DNA of 34,963 nt, taken from assembly GCF_000227725.2 (NCBI RefSeq), contig NZ_MU255056.1, positions 125,332 to 160,294 on the forward strand. Direction: 5' to 3'. Positions 10,064-17,578 of this stretch are shown piece by piece (the first letter of the stretch is position 1; every line of letters starts with the position of its first letter). Below the pieces are notes generated by a model. It was not told where the DNA came from and ran no database searches. It worked only from the letters and a program-made list of their open reading frames with translations. The translations under genes were made by a program, and so were the position numbers. This DNA comes from Thiorhodospira sibirica ATCC 700588 (lineage in GTDB: Bacteria > Pseudomonadota > Gammaproteobacteria > Ectothiorhodospirales > Ectothiorhodospiraceae).

Positions 10064-10313
10064 CCCAGCCCATGCTCTGTATGAAGATATTCCAGCCATG
10101 TGTGAACGTTAAGGACGCCATGCGGTCAACATCTACCTCAGGCAGGGATACCTTCCTGCGGTGATTAACCTGCCATGTTTTGGAGATGATGCTCAACATC
10201 TGCATGATCATTAGAGTGAATGCGGTGTTTTTGAGGGTCTTGTTAAGAAATCATGTTCGGGTTGATGCGATAGGGAATGTGCCCTCCTGGGCTTCCTGGT
10301 ATTTTCATTCGGT
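10064..10313. other. Intergenic region after nadB
   Basis: About 250 bp without a convincing gene. A short hairpin (GCAGG...CCTGC, near 10142-10159) lacks a following T-run. A plus-strand frame of 72 codons starting inside nadB (9946-10164) is a shadow. Confidence 0.4.
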
Positions 10314-10342
10314 TTGACTGAATTTTTATGTGGAGTTATATT
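10314..10342 (+). promoter_or_regulatory. Putative sigma-70 promoter of the DUF2892 gene
   Basis: TTGACT (10314-10319), a 17-bp spacer and TATATT (10337-10342) form a good match to the sigma-70 consensus. The expected start of transcription would fall at about 10349, on top of the best start codon. Either the transcript is leaderless or the real promoter lies further upstream. Confidence 0.35.
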
Positions 10343-10347
10343 TTTTT

Positions 10348-10548
10348 ATGAAAAATAACATAGGCGCAAACGATAAGCTGATTCGTATCGTGGTAGGTTT
10401 GGTTCTGATTGGCATGGCAGTGATGCAGATCGGTACGCCGTGGACCTGGATTGGGGTGTTGCCTCTGGCCACAGCGCTGATCGGTTTTTGTCCGGCCTAT
10501 ACGCTGCTGGGCATAAATACCTGCGGATCTTCACAAAAAGACGGATAA
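10348..10548 (+). CDS. Small DUF2892 (YgaP-type) inner-membrane protein
   Basis: 66 residues from ATG 10348: MKNNIGANDKLIRIVVGL..., then two hydrophobic helices (about 12-30 and 34-52) joined by a TPWTW turn, and CPAYTLLGINTC near the end. This is the typical DUF2892 pattern (N-terminal NVGxxDRxxR, C-terminal GxCPxYxLLGxxTC), the two-helix membrane domain also found at the end of the YgaP rhodanese. Both cysteines are present. The function of stand-alone members is unknown; rhodanese partners suggest sulfur chemistry, but none is adjacent here. A GTG codon at 10330 gives six more residues. A GGAG at 10332-10335 is 12 nt from the ATG, rather far. A strong terminator follows directly. Confidence 0.85.
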   Translation: MKNNIGANDKLIRIVVGLVLIGMAVMQIGTPWTWIGVLPLATALIGFCPAYTLLGINTCGSSQKDG

Positions 10549-10557
10549 AAACAGGAC

Positions 10558-10592
10558 GGGCCAAGGGATTTTCCGCTTGGCCCATTGCTTTT
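10558..10592 (+). terminator. Rho-independent terminator
   Basis: GGGCCAAG (10558-10565) pairs perfectly with CTTGGCCC (10576-10583) around a 10-nt loop and is followed by ATTGCTTTT. It lies 10 bp after the DUF2892 stop codon. Confidence 0.8.
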
Positions 10593-10649
10593 CCTGATCC
10601 CTGTCTCGCATAGTCATCTCTCGCGCCGTAAAGCGCCCTTTGTCCTTAT

Positions 10650-10948
10650 CTGATCGAGTTTCGCTAACAAACGTTAGCGCGCACCCTCAAGTGAGGATGG
10701 GCCGATCCGCCAAAGCCAGATGAATAAACATCTGGCGCTAAGTTCTTGAGTACGCTTTAGGTTTTACATCTGAGACTTGCCCAGATAACCGCAAACCTAA
10801 ACTTAATTAAAGAACTAGAACAGCCCTTGGTTCTCGGGCTAAGGCCATAGTAGGGTATGCTAAAGCGTATGTAAACCCTATTTCTAACTGAACTTTATAG
10901 GAGGGTTTGTCTGCAAATGTTAGCGAATCGAAACCTAGGTGTAAGCTC
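10650..10948 (+). repeat. 299-bp dispersed repeat, copy A
   Basis: The reverse complement of 23646-23943 matches this stretch with about ten substitutions and one single-base indel by eye (roughly 96% identity). Both edges are sharp. Inside are a 10-bp inverted pair near the ends (TTCGCTAACA at 10660-10669 and TGTTAGCGAA at 10919-10928), a perfect 8-bp hairpin (GCCAGATG-aataaa-CATCTGGC, 10715-10736), a 9-bp stem (TTTAGGTTT 10756-10764 with AAACCTAAA 10793-10801) and TACGCTTTA/TAAAGCGTA (10751-10759, 10861-10869). An AGGAGG (10899-10904) and an ATG (10917) face outward at the right edge. No transposase is encoded and no target duplication was seen. It could be a MITE-like element or a structured RNA. 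Confidence 0.85.
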
Positions 10949-10976
10949 TCGCAGTAAAAATACTCCCTTTTTAGCC

Positions 10977-13673
10977 TCAATGTTCCCCCAGGGACTTGCG
11001 CAGGGTGTGCGTGATCATGGATTTTTGTTTTTTGTCGGTAATGGGGCGACCCTCCAGGTCGGTGATATAAAAAACGTCGTCGACTTGTTCACCCGCGGTG
11101 GCAATTTTGGCGTTGTAGACTTTGACGCCGCATTGGGTAAGGGCTATGCCGATACAGGAGAGCAGGCCGGGGCGGTCAACGGTGGTGATGTTTAATACGG
11201 TTTTGTTGTAATGGGTTTTGGGTGAAAAACGGATGTTGGTATCCACTTTGAAGTGGCGCAGGCGTTGCGGGGCGGCGCGCACCACCGGTTTGGGGCCACG
11301 TTCGGGGTATCTGACGGCATCTGCCAGGGTATGGCCGATTTCTTCCAGTCGGCTTTCGCAGGAGATGGGGTTGCCGGGGTCTTCGAGGACCAAAAAAGTG
11401 TCAAGGGTTTTGCCGCTGCGCGTGGTGATGATGCGTGCATCGACAATATTGAGGCTCAAGCGGGTGATGGCGGTGGTGGCAAGGGCGAACAGATTAGGGT
11501 GTTCGTCGGTGTATAAAAAAATCTCGGTACTGCCACGGGCGGTTTCCTGACGCACCAGCACCAAGGGCAGTTGTGTTTGATCATCACCCAGGCGTTGAAT
11601 GGCAAAGCTGTGCCAGGCAATCTCGTCGGCGGAGTGGCGCAGGAAGTATTCCTCATCAAAATCGCTCCACACCTCAAAGATGGTTTTTTCATCCATGCCG
11701 CGCCCTTTGAGCAGTTCGATGGCATGGGCCTGTACCTCGCCGATCAGCTCGTCTTGATCCGGCGGGTTGTCCAGGCCCCGGCGCAGCATTCGCTGGGTGG
11801 CGTGATAGAGGCTGATCAGCAGGGAATCTTTCCAGGAGTTCCACAGTTGCGGGTTGGTACCGCGAATGTCGGCGACCGTCAGCAGGTAGAGATAATCCAG
11901 GCGCATACTGTTACCCACGCTGACGGCAAAGCGACAGACCACCTCGGGATCGGAGATGTCCTGGCGCTGGGCGGTTAATGACATGAGCAAATGGGCACGC
12001 ACCAGCCAGGACACCAGGTTGGCATCGTATTGACTCATGCCATGGTGCAGGCAGAAGGCCCGGGCTTCCAGGGCGCCGAGTTCGGAATGATCGCCGCCGC
12101 GTCCTTTGGCGATGTCATGAAACAGCGCGGCCAGATAGAGGAGCTCTGGCTTGGGGATGTGTTTGAAAATGCGGTTACACAGGGGTTGTTCGTGTTCATG
12201 TGAGGCAATGGCAAAGCGACGCAGATTGCGAATCACAAACAGGGTATGTTCATCCACGGTGTAGATATGGAACAAATCGTATTGCATGCGCCCGACAATC
12301 ATGCCAAAGGCCGGCAGGTAGGCCGCCAGAATCCCGTAGCGGTTCATGCGCCGCAGTTGATGGGTCAGGCCGCGAGGCTGGCGCAGGATCTCCATAAACA
12401 GGGCGCGACAGGCCAGGTCATTGCGAAATTTGTCATTGATCAGGCGGCGATCCATGCGCATCTGGCGAATGGTGGAGGCGCGCACCCCTTGCAATTCGGG
12501 ATGCTGTGCCAGCAGCAAAAAGGTTTCCAGCAGGGCCGGCGGATAGTGGCGAAAGACCTCTGGGTGGGTGATTTCCAGAAAACCGCGCCGGGCCTGAAAG
12601 CGACGGTTAATCGGCACAATCTCGCTGGGATCATCGGCCCGGTGCTCGCCGTCGGTGAGCACAATGGCCTCATAGAAGTGTTGCAGCAGCATTTCATTGA
12701 GACGTTCAAGCTCGGTGACGTTACGAAAATAGTGCTGCATGAACTGCTCCACGGCCCGATCATGGCCGCGATCACTAAAGCCCAGCCAGCTTGCCAGGGC
12801 CTGCTGATGGCCAAAAACCAGGCGGTCTTCGCGTCGGCCATTTTGCATGTGCAGGGCAAAGCGGACCCGCCATAGATAGTTTTGCCCGTCGATCAGGTCG
12901 CGGTATTCCTGTTCGGTCAAAAAACCGTGGGACACCAGTTTATGCAGTTTGCTGGTGCCAAAATGGCGCCGCGCCACCCAGCCGATCATCTGGATATCGC
13001 GCAAGCCCCCAGGGCTTTCCTTGAGGTTGGGTTCGAGTCGGTAGGCGGTATCACCAAAGCGGTGATGCCGCGCTTTTTGTTCAGCCAGCTTCACGCTGAA
13101 AAAGTCGCGGCTGTTCCAGAGCACCTCGGGGCCGGTGGCTAGATTGAGCTTTTCCAGCAGGCGTACCTGCCCACTGAGCAGGCGCGCCTCCATGATGTTG
13201 GTGGCCACGGTGATATCGCGGGCGGCCTCGGTGGCGCATTCATCCAGACTACAGACGTTGTGACCGATCTGCAGGCCGATATCCCATAAAAAGGTGATAA
13301 AGGCGACGATGTTTTCGGTCTCGGTGCTGCTAAGCGGGGCATCGTGCAATAGCAACAAGTCAATGTCTGAGCCGGGGTGTAACTCCCCGCGTCCATAGCC
13401 GCCCACCGCGATCAGCGCAATTTTGCTCACCTCGCTGAGGTTGAAATGGCTCCAGGCGGCAATCAGCAGGCGGTCAATCATGGCGGCGCGACCATGCACC
13501 AGCGCGACCACATCGCAACCATCCTTAAACGCACTTTCCAGGGCGCTGCGAATATCCTGCAACAAGGCTGCATAGTGATCCCGCTCAGGCCCCGCAGCGC
13601 GTAAGGCCCGGTAGCGCGCATCCCACTGCAGCCGACTGCTGAGGGCCTCTGGTAAAGCAATCAATGAGAGCAT
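10977..13673 (-). CDS. glnD: GlnD, bifunctional uridylyltransferase / uridylyl-removing enzyme
   Basis: GlnD senses glutamine and adds or removes UMP on PII proteins, controlling nitrogen assimilation. The nucleotidyltransferase motif GGYGRGELHPGSDIDLLLL lies at residues 91-109 with both metal-binding Asp (D103, D105). The HD domain for deuridylylation is visible in LAALFHDIAKGRGGDHSELG. Two C-terminal ACT domains follow: one around STEIFLYTDEHPNLFAL, the other around VLNITTVDRPGLLSCIGIAL, ending about residue 890. The 898-residue length is full. The start ATG 13673 lies 16 bp after the slt stop, so slt and glnD are probably cotranscribed. All four domains look intact. Confidence 0.96.
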   Translation of the reverse strand: MLSLIALPEALSSRLQWDARYRALRAAGPERDHYAALLQDIRSALESAFKDGCDVVALVHGRAAMIDRLLIAAWSHFNLSEVSKIALIAVGGYGRGELHPGSDIDLLLLHDAPLSSTETENIVAFITFLWDIGLQIGHNVCSLDECATEAARDITVATNIMEARLLSGQVRLLEKLNLATGPEVLWNSRDFFSVKLAEQKARHHRFGDTAYRLEPNLKESPGGLRDIQMIGWVARRHFGTSKLHKLVSHGFLTEQEYRDLIDGQNYLWRVRFALHMQNGRREDRLVFGHQQALASWLGFSDRGHDRAVEQFMQHYFRNVTELERLNEMLLQHFYEAIVLTDGEHRADDPSEIVPINRRFQARRGFLEITHPEVFRHYPPALLETFLLLAQHPELQGVRASTIRQMRMDRRLINDKFRNDLACRALFMEILRQPRGLTHQLRRMNRYGILAAYLPAFGMIVGRMQYDLFHIYTVDEHTLFVIRNLRRFAIASHEHEQPLCNRIFKHIPKPELLYLAALFHDIAKGRGGDHSELGALEARAFCLHHGMSQYDANLVSWLVRAHLLMSLTAQRQDISDPEVVCRFAVSVGNSMRLDYLYLLTVADIRGTNPQLWNSWKDSLLISLYHATQRMLRRGLDNPPDQDELIGEVQAHAIELLKGRGMDEKTIFEVWSDFDEEYFLRHSADEIAWHSFAIQRLGDDQTQLPLVLVRQETARGSTEIFLYTDEHPNLFALATTAITRLSLNIVDARIITTRSGKTLDTFLVLEDPGNPISCESRLEEIGHTLADAVRYPERGPKPVVRAAPQRLRHFKVDTNIRFSPKTHYNKTVLNITTVDRPGLLSCIGIALTQCGVKVYNAKIATAGEQVDDVFYITDLEGRPITDKKQKSMITHTLRKSLGEH

Positions 13674-13689
13674 ATTCGCTCAACCACGA

Positions 13690-15753
13690 TTATGTGCAAG
13701 GGACTTCAACATAGCCCGGTGCATCGCAGATTTGATGGGTTGGCAGGTTCGGCATTGCGTCTCCAGGCCCCAGGATATTTTCCAGATGGGCGCGCATGAC
13801 CGGCCCAAGTTGCGCCCGTGGGGTAATCGGCGCCATCAGGCTGCTTAAGCGGGTGGGTGCAAGCCCCAGGCGTACCTCGTAGAGCACCATATAGGCCAGC
13901 ACACGGCGCACATAGTCGCGGGTTTCCGTAAAGGGAATCAGCTCGGCCCAGACGTCTGCCTCCATGCTGCCGTGTTCTGGCAACCAGCTGCGCACCCGTC
14001 CTGGGCCGGCATTGTAGGCGGCGGTGGCTAAAATCACATGACCGCCAAAGTTTTGCACGTTGTGGCGCAGATAATAGGTGCCGATGCGGGTGTTAATATC
14101 CGGGTCAATCAGATCCAGATCACGATTCAGGGTGACATTGACATGTGAGGCCATGCCACGCCCGGTGGCGGGCATGATCTGCATCAGACCCAAGGCCCCG
14201 GCATGGGAACGGGCATCGCGCATAAAGGCGCTTTCCTGACGTGCTACCGCCATGGCCCAGGCAGGGTTGATCTCCTGGGCAGCAGCGGCATCGAGAATGT
14301 ACTGGCTATAGGCCAAGGGAAAACGCAGTTCAATATCATCAAAGGCGCGGGCGCGGGCCGCAGCAAAAATCGCCCGGTCATGCCAGCCCCATTGTTGCGC
14401 CAGGATTGCGGCAGCCTTCAAGCCTTCGGTGTCGAGCTGACCCAGCAGATACTGCCATTCCCGGCGGGCATCCACTTCGCGCCCCAGCGCCAGAAATTCA
14501 TAGGCACTGCGCACTGCCGGATGGGCGGCAGTACGGGTCATGGTCTGTGTACTGACCTGCAATGCCTCATGCCCGATACGATAGGGGCGGTTGCTGCGTT
14601 CTGCAGCCAAAAAGCCAAAGTAGTTGCGTTCCTGGGCAATCTCGACGTACAGGGCCTGCGCCTGCGCGGTTTCGCCGATTTGCTCCAGGGCGCGCGCCTG
14701 CCAATAACGCCAGGCGGCATCCTCACGATCTTCCGCCGACATTTTGCCGATAGCCATCGCCACCGTGCGCCAATCACCGGCTGCCAGCGCCGCCCGTGCC
14801 TGCCGTCCGCGCAGGGCCGAATCAAAGACCCCTTCGGGTAATTTGGCCAGATACGGCAAAATCGCCGGATCGGCGCGCAGGCTCAAACGCATGGCGATAT
14901 GCCGCTGTGCGGCAAAGGCATCCTGTGGGGATAAACGCAGCCGTTGCGCCTGTTCGTTATACAGGTTCTGCGCCCGCTGGGCATCACGCCGGGCCAGGCG
15001 TTCAAAGGCATGGGCGACAATTTTTCCGGCGATGGGGTGCTGATGGGCTTGCCAGGTGACTTGCGCGAGCTGTTCGGGAGTTTGGTGCAGTGCCAGCCAG
15101 CGATCCGCCCACAGTTGATCAGCCTCTGACAGATAACGGCGCAGATAACGGGCAAGATTAGGCTGTCCTGCCTGCAAGGCCAGCTCAAAGCGCTCCCAGA
15201 CCAGCGCGGTGGTCAGGCGATTATCCGCGCGCCATGCCTGAAAAACCGGATTACACGCGGTGGGCTGAGAGCGGCCCTGTCGCCATAAGTCCTCCACCCC
15301 GTCCAGCGCCTGGGCTTGGCGTCCGGTACGCAATAAAGCATGACGGTAATGGCACTGCATACTGGTATCCGCGCCGAGCTCGCGGTAATCCTGTAAAAAA
15401 TTCTCCCAATCGCCGCGTCCGGCCAGTAGCGCCAACCAGCGGTTGCGCAGATTGAAGGCATGCATGGAACCCTCAAAGCGCGCCAGAAAAGCCCGCACCT
15501 CCGCCGCACTGGCTTGAGACAGGCGCGCATCCAGCGCATCATGCAGCAGATAAGGCAGCAAGGGATAATCCTTAAGCGGTTCCAGCAGCGCCTGATAACG
15601 CACACTATCACCTCGCGCCTTGGCCCCTTCAGCCTCAATGAACAGCTTACGCTGATTGGCCAGGGGATCAGCCAGCGCAATACCTTGGGCAAACAGCGTG
15701 AGCAAAACAATCAATGCAGGCACGAACATACGGCGCACAAATAGGGGACACAT
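13690..15753 (-). CDS. slt: Soluble lytic murein transglycosylase (Slt70-like)
   Basis: This is a periplasmic enzyme that cleaves peptidoglycan with formation of 1,6-anhydromuramic acid ends. A signal peptide covers about the first 29 residues (VRRMFVPALIVLLTLFAQGI, then ALADP). A long alpha-helical superhelical U-domain (about 35-450) with many leucine/arginine-rich helices leads to the C-terminal goose-lysozyme-like catalytic domain. The catalytic Glu is E507 in ARQESAFMRDARSHAGALGL, followed by MQIMPATG and AAYNAGPGRVRSWLP. Length is 687 residues including the signal, slightly longer than E. coli Slt. ATG 15753 is preceded by GAGG at suitable spacing; M9 is an alternative. It lies directly upstream of glnD. 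Confidence 0.93.
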   Translation of the reverse strand: MCPLFVRRMFVPALIVLLTLFAQGIALADPLANQRKLFIEAEGAKARGDSVRYQALLEPLKDYPLLPYLLHDALDARLSQASAAEVRAFLARFEGSMHAFNLRNRWLALLAGRGDWENFLQDYRELGADTSMQCHYRHALLRTGRQAQALDGVEDLWRQGRSQPTACNPVFQAWRADNRLTTALVWERFELALQAGQPNLARYLRRYLSEADQLWADRWLALHQTPEQLAQVTWQAHQHPIAGKIVAHAFERLARRDAQRAQNLYNEQAQRLRLSPQDAFAAQRHIAMRLSLRADPAILPYLAKLPEGVFDSALRGRQARAALAAGDWRTVAMAIGKMSAEDREDAAWRYWQARALEQIGETAQAQALYVEIAQERNYFGFLAAERSNRPYRIGHEALQVSTQTMTRTAAHPAVRSAYEFLALGREVDARREWQYLLGQLDTEGLKAAAILAQQWGWHDRAIFAAARARAFDDIELRFPLAYSQYILDAAAAQEINPAWAMAVARQESAFMRDARSHAGALGLMQIMPATGRGMASHVNVTLNRDLDLIDPDINTRIGTYYLRHNVQNFGGHVILATAAYNAGPGRVRSWLPEHGSMEADVWAELIPFTETRDYVRRVLAYMVLYEVRLGLAPTRLSSLMAPITPRAQLGPVMRAHLENILGPGDAMPNLPTHQICDAPGYVEVPCT

Positions 15754-15911
15754 CGAAACATACCTCGACTAAAGAGACGAAACAGGCAGACACCATACAC
15801 CCTCTGTTGAGGGGTCGCCGTCGCCGACGACGAGGTCAGCGTTCATATAGCGCTAGGTGCAGGCTTTTACAGCCCACTTTACGACGTCACAGGCGCTGCT
15901 GGCAACTGCTT

Positions 15912-16679
15912 TTAATACTGGAAAACATCGCCCTGACGCAGAGCTATCAAGGGGCGGTTTGGCAGGGCCTCCTGTAACTCGGCAAAGATCGTGGCCTCCT
16001 CGCCGGCTTTGAGGTGGCTTATGCCGATGCTGGCGGGGTGTTTGAGTCGGGCGATATCCTGTGCCAGTAGCTGCGGGCAATAATGACAGGCCAGTTTGGC
16101 CAAGGCCTGATCCTTTTGCCCCAAGGCGCACTCCACAAACAAAAGATCAAGGCGCGGGTAGATGTTCAAGGTATCCCAGAAATGCGGGGTACTGGTAGTG
16201 TCACCGCTAAAGGCAAAGGTGGCCTTGGGGGTGGTGATCGTATACGCCACTGCCGGCACGGTATGCTTGACAGTTATCGCCTGCACCTGCCGCCCATTTA
16301 ACATCACGGGGCTATGCGGACTGATCGGCTGAAAGAGAATCACCGGGCGATCCCGTTGGGGGAGCTCGAAAAAATCCGGCCAGATCGCCCAGTTGAAAAT
16401 GTGCTGCTTGATAATCGCCAGCACCTCCGGCAAGGCATAGACAGTCAGCGGGTGGTGCTGCAAGTGGGTAAAGAGCGTATCCACCAGCAACGGCAGGCAG
16501 GCGATATGATCCAGGTGCGTATGGGTCAAGAAGATATGGCGGATCAACGCCATTCTGTCCAAAGAAAGCTCCGCAACCCCGGTGCCGCAATCGAGCAGGA
16601 TATCCTCGTCGATGAGAAACGCTGTGGTACGGTGTGCGGCGCTGATACCTCCACTGCATCCAAGAACCTCAATGCGCAT
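15912..16679 (-). CDS. Metallo-beta-lactamase-fold hydrolase (cyclic-nucleotide phosphodiesterase-like)
   Basis: 255 residues from ATG 16679, with a GGGGG ribosome binding site upstream; a TTG one codon earlier is also in frame. It starts MRIEVLGCSGGISAAHRTTA and has the metal motif THTHLDH (H53, H55, D57, H58), a later FAFSGDTT with the bridging aspartate, and GISHLKAGEE with a downstream metal-ligand histidine. The pattern is close to class II cAMP phosphodiesterases and to RNase Z-like MBL proteins. Hydrolysis of a phosphodiester is therefore likely, with cAMP the best guess for substrate. No signal peptide is seen, so it should be cytoplasmic. Neighbours give no functional link. Confidence 0.75.
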   Translation of the reverse strand: MRIEVLGCSGGISAAHRTTAFLIDEDILLDCGTGVAELSLDRMALIRHIFLTHTHLDHIACLPLLVDTLFTHLQHHPLTVYALPEVLAIIKQHIFNWAIWPDFFELPQRDRPVILFQPISPHSPVMLNGRQVQAITVKHTVPAVAYTITTPKATFAFSGDTTSTPHFWDTLNIYPRLDLLFVECALGQKDQALAKLACHYCPQLLAQDIARLKHPASIGISHLKAGEEATIFAELQEALPNRPLIALRQGDVFQY

Positions 16680-16736
16680 CAAATACCCCCTTGAATCCTT
16701 AAAAATAGGCCGTCGTTTTTTACTCCAGTGCCGGTG

Positions 16737-17543
16737 TCATATGCGCAAGCCGCAGTCCTCGTCGGCATAACTGAAGACCTCAATCCCCAGGCGTTGCGCC
16801 ACCGGCAGGGCGCTGGGATGTACCATCGACGAGATGACCAGCTTGCGTTGTACCGGGCGCTGATGTCGCTGCGTGTAATATTGCACCTTACGATCAAACA
16901 GATACATATCACCTTTGGACATGGAGGATTTGAGCTCGCACAAAATGACCAGACCATTTTTGATAAGGATATCCAGCTCAACCTGATCAGGCCGTCCGAA
17001 TACCACCCCCTCATCGTCGAATTCATTGATGTTGAGTACCTCAACTCCAAAGCTTTGCTCCAAAATCCCTTTCAGCGCCTCACGAAAACTGTGCTCCGAG
17101 GCCAAGCCCCAGCGTGCGCCTATCGCACTGATGCCCTGTTCCTGTCGTGAACGCGATTGGCGTATCTCTTCAAGGAGTTTTTGATTAGCTTGATTTTGTT
17201 CATCCCATTTGCGGTTTTGTTCTTCCCACTTGCGGTTCTGCTCATCCCATTTACGGTCTTGTTCGTCCCAGCGGGCGCGTGACTGGCGTATCTCTTCCAG
17301 GAGCCGTTGATTGGTCTGGTTTTGTCCGTCCCATTTACGGTCTTGTTCCTCCCACTTGCGCTTTTGTTCGGCACGATCTTCGGCCAGCTCTCGCAAAAGC
17401 TGTTCAAAACGTAGATCAAATTGCGCGGATGTCAGCGCAGTTTCGCGAATAAGCTGTTCCAGCCAGGCACGAAATGACTGATCCTGACGTAAAATTTCGG
17501 GCAACTCACGTTGTAAATATGTTTTCAGTTCTTCGCCAATCAT
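16737..17543 (-). CDS. DUF3782-like PD-(D/E)XK protein with coiled-coil repeats
   Basis: 268 residues from ATG 17543, which has GGGTGG 8 nt upstream; GTG 17555 is an alternative. Residues about 58-132 are charged heptads of the form WDEQNRK/WEEQDRK, predicting a long coiled coil. The C-terminal domain has the PD-(D/E)XK pattern: E150 region, D191 in VELDILIKNG and E203-x-K205 in LCELKSS. This matches DUF3782/DUF4143-type predicted nucleases common in cyanobacteria and sulfur bacteria. Catalytic residues appear intact. Function is unknown; nuclease activity is inferred from the motif. A 60-bp stretch of the coiled-coil region is duplicated at a 126-bp offset. The gene lies alone between a hydrolase and a glycosyltransferase-like gene on the same strand. 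Confidence 0.75.
   Translation of the reverse strand: MIGEELKTYLQRELPEILRQDQSFRAWLEQLIRETALTSAQFDLRFEQLLRELAEDRAEQKRKWEEQDRKWDGQNQTNQRLLEEIRQSRARWDEQDRKWDEQNRKWEEQNRKWDEQNQANQKLLEEIRQSRSRQEQGISAIGARWGLASEHSFREALKGILEQSFGVEVLNINEFDDEGVVFGRPDQVELDILIKNGLVILCELKSSMSKGDMYLFDRKVQYYTQRHQRPVQRKLVISSMVHPSALPVAQRLGIEVFSYADEDCGLRI
17155..17340 (-). repeat. Intragenic direct duplication in the coiled coil
   Basis: 17155-17214 and 17281-17340 are 60-bp imperfect direct copies, offset by 126 bp (42 codons, 6 heptads). Both encode a form of W-(5)-Q-N-Q-x-N-Q-(K/R)-LLEEIRQSR. The in-frame heptad-multiple offset keeps the coiled-coil register. Confidence 0.75.
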
Positions 17544-17578
17544 CGAATGATCCACCCAATGTGTATATCACGGCTGAT

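Noticed and set aside
10650-10948. Integron attC site
   Set aside because: TAACAAACG and GTTAGC resemble VCR ends, but the RYYYAAC/GTTRRRY consensus is not met, homology extends beyond both inverted ends, and no cassette array or integrase is present.
10917-11195. 92-codon frame starting in repeat copy A and running antisense to glnD
   Set aside because: Most of it is the opposite strand of glnD and shows no protein-like motif; it is only mentioned as an outward signal of the repeat.
17155-17340. Short-spaced repeats read as CRISPR
   Set aside because: They are in-frame heptad codons of a coiled coil, not identical repeats with unique spacers.
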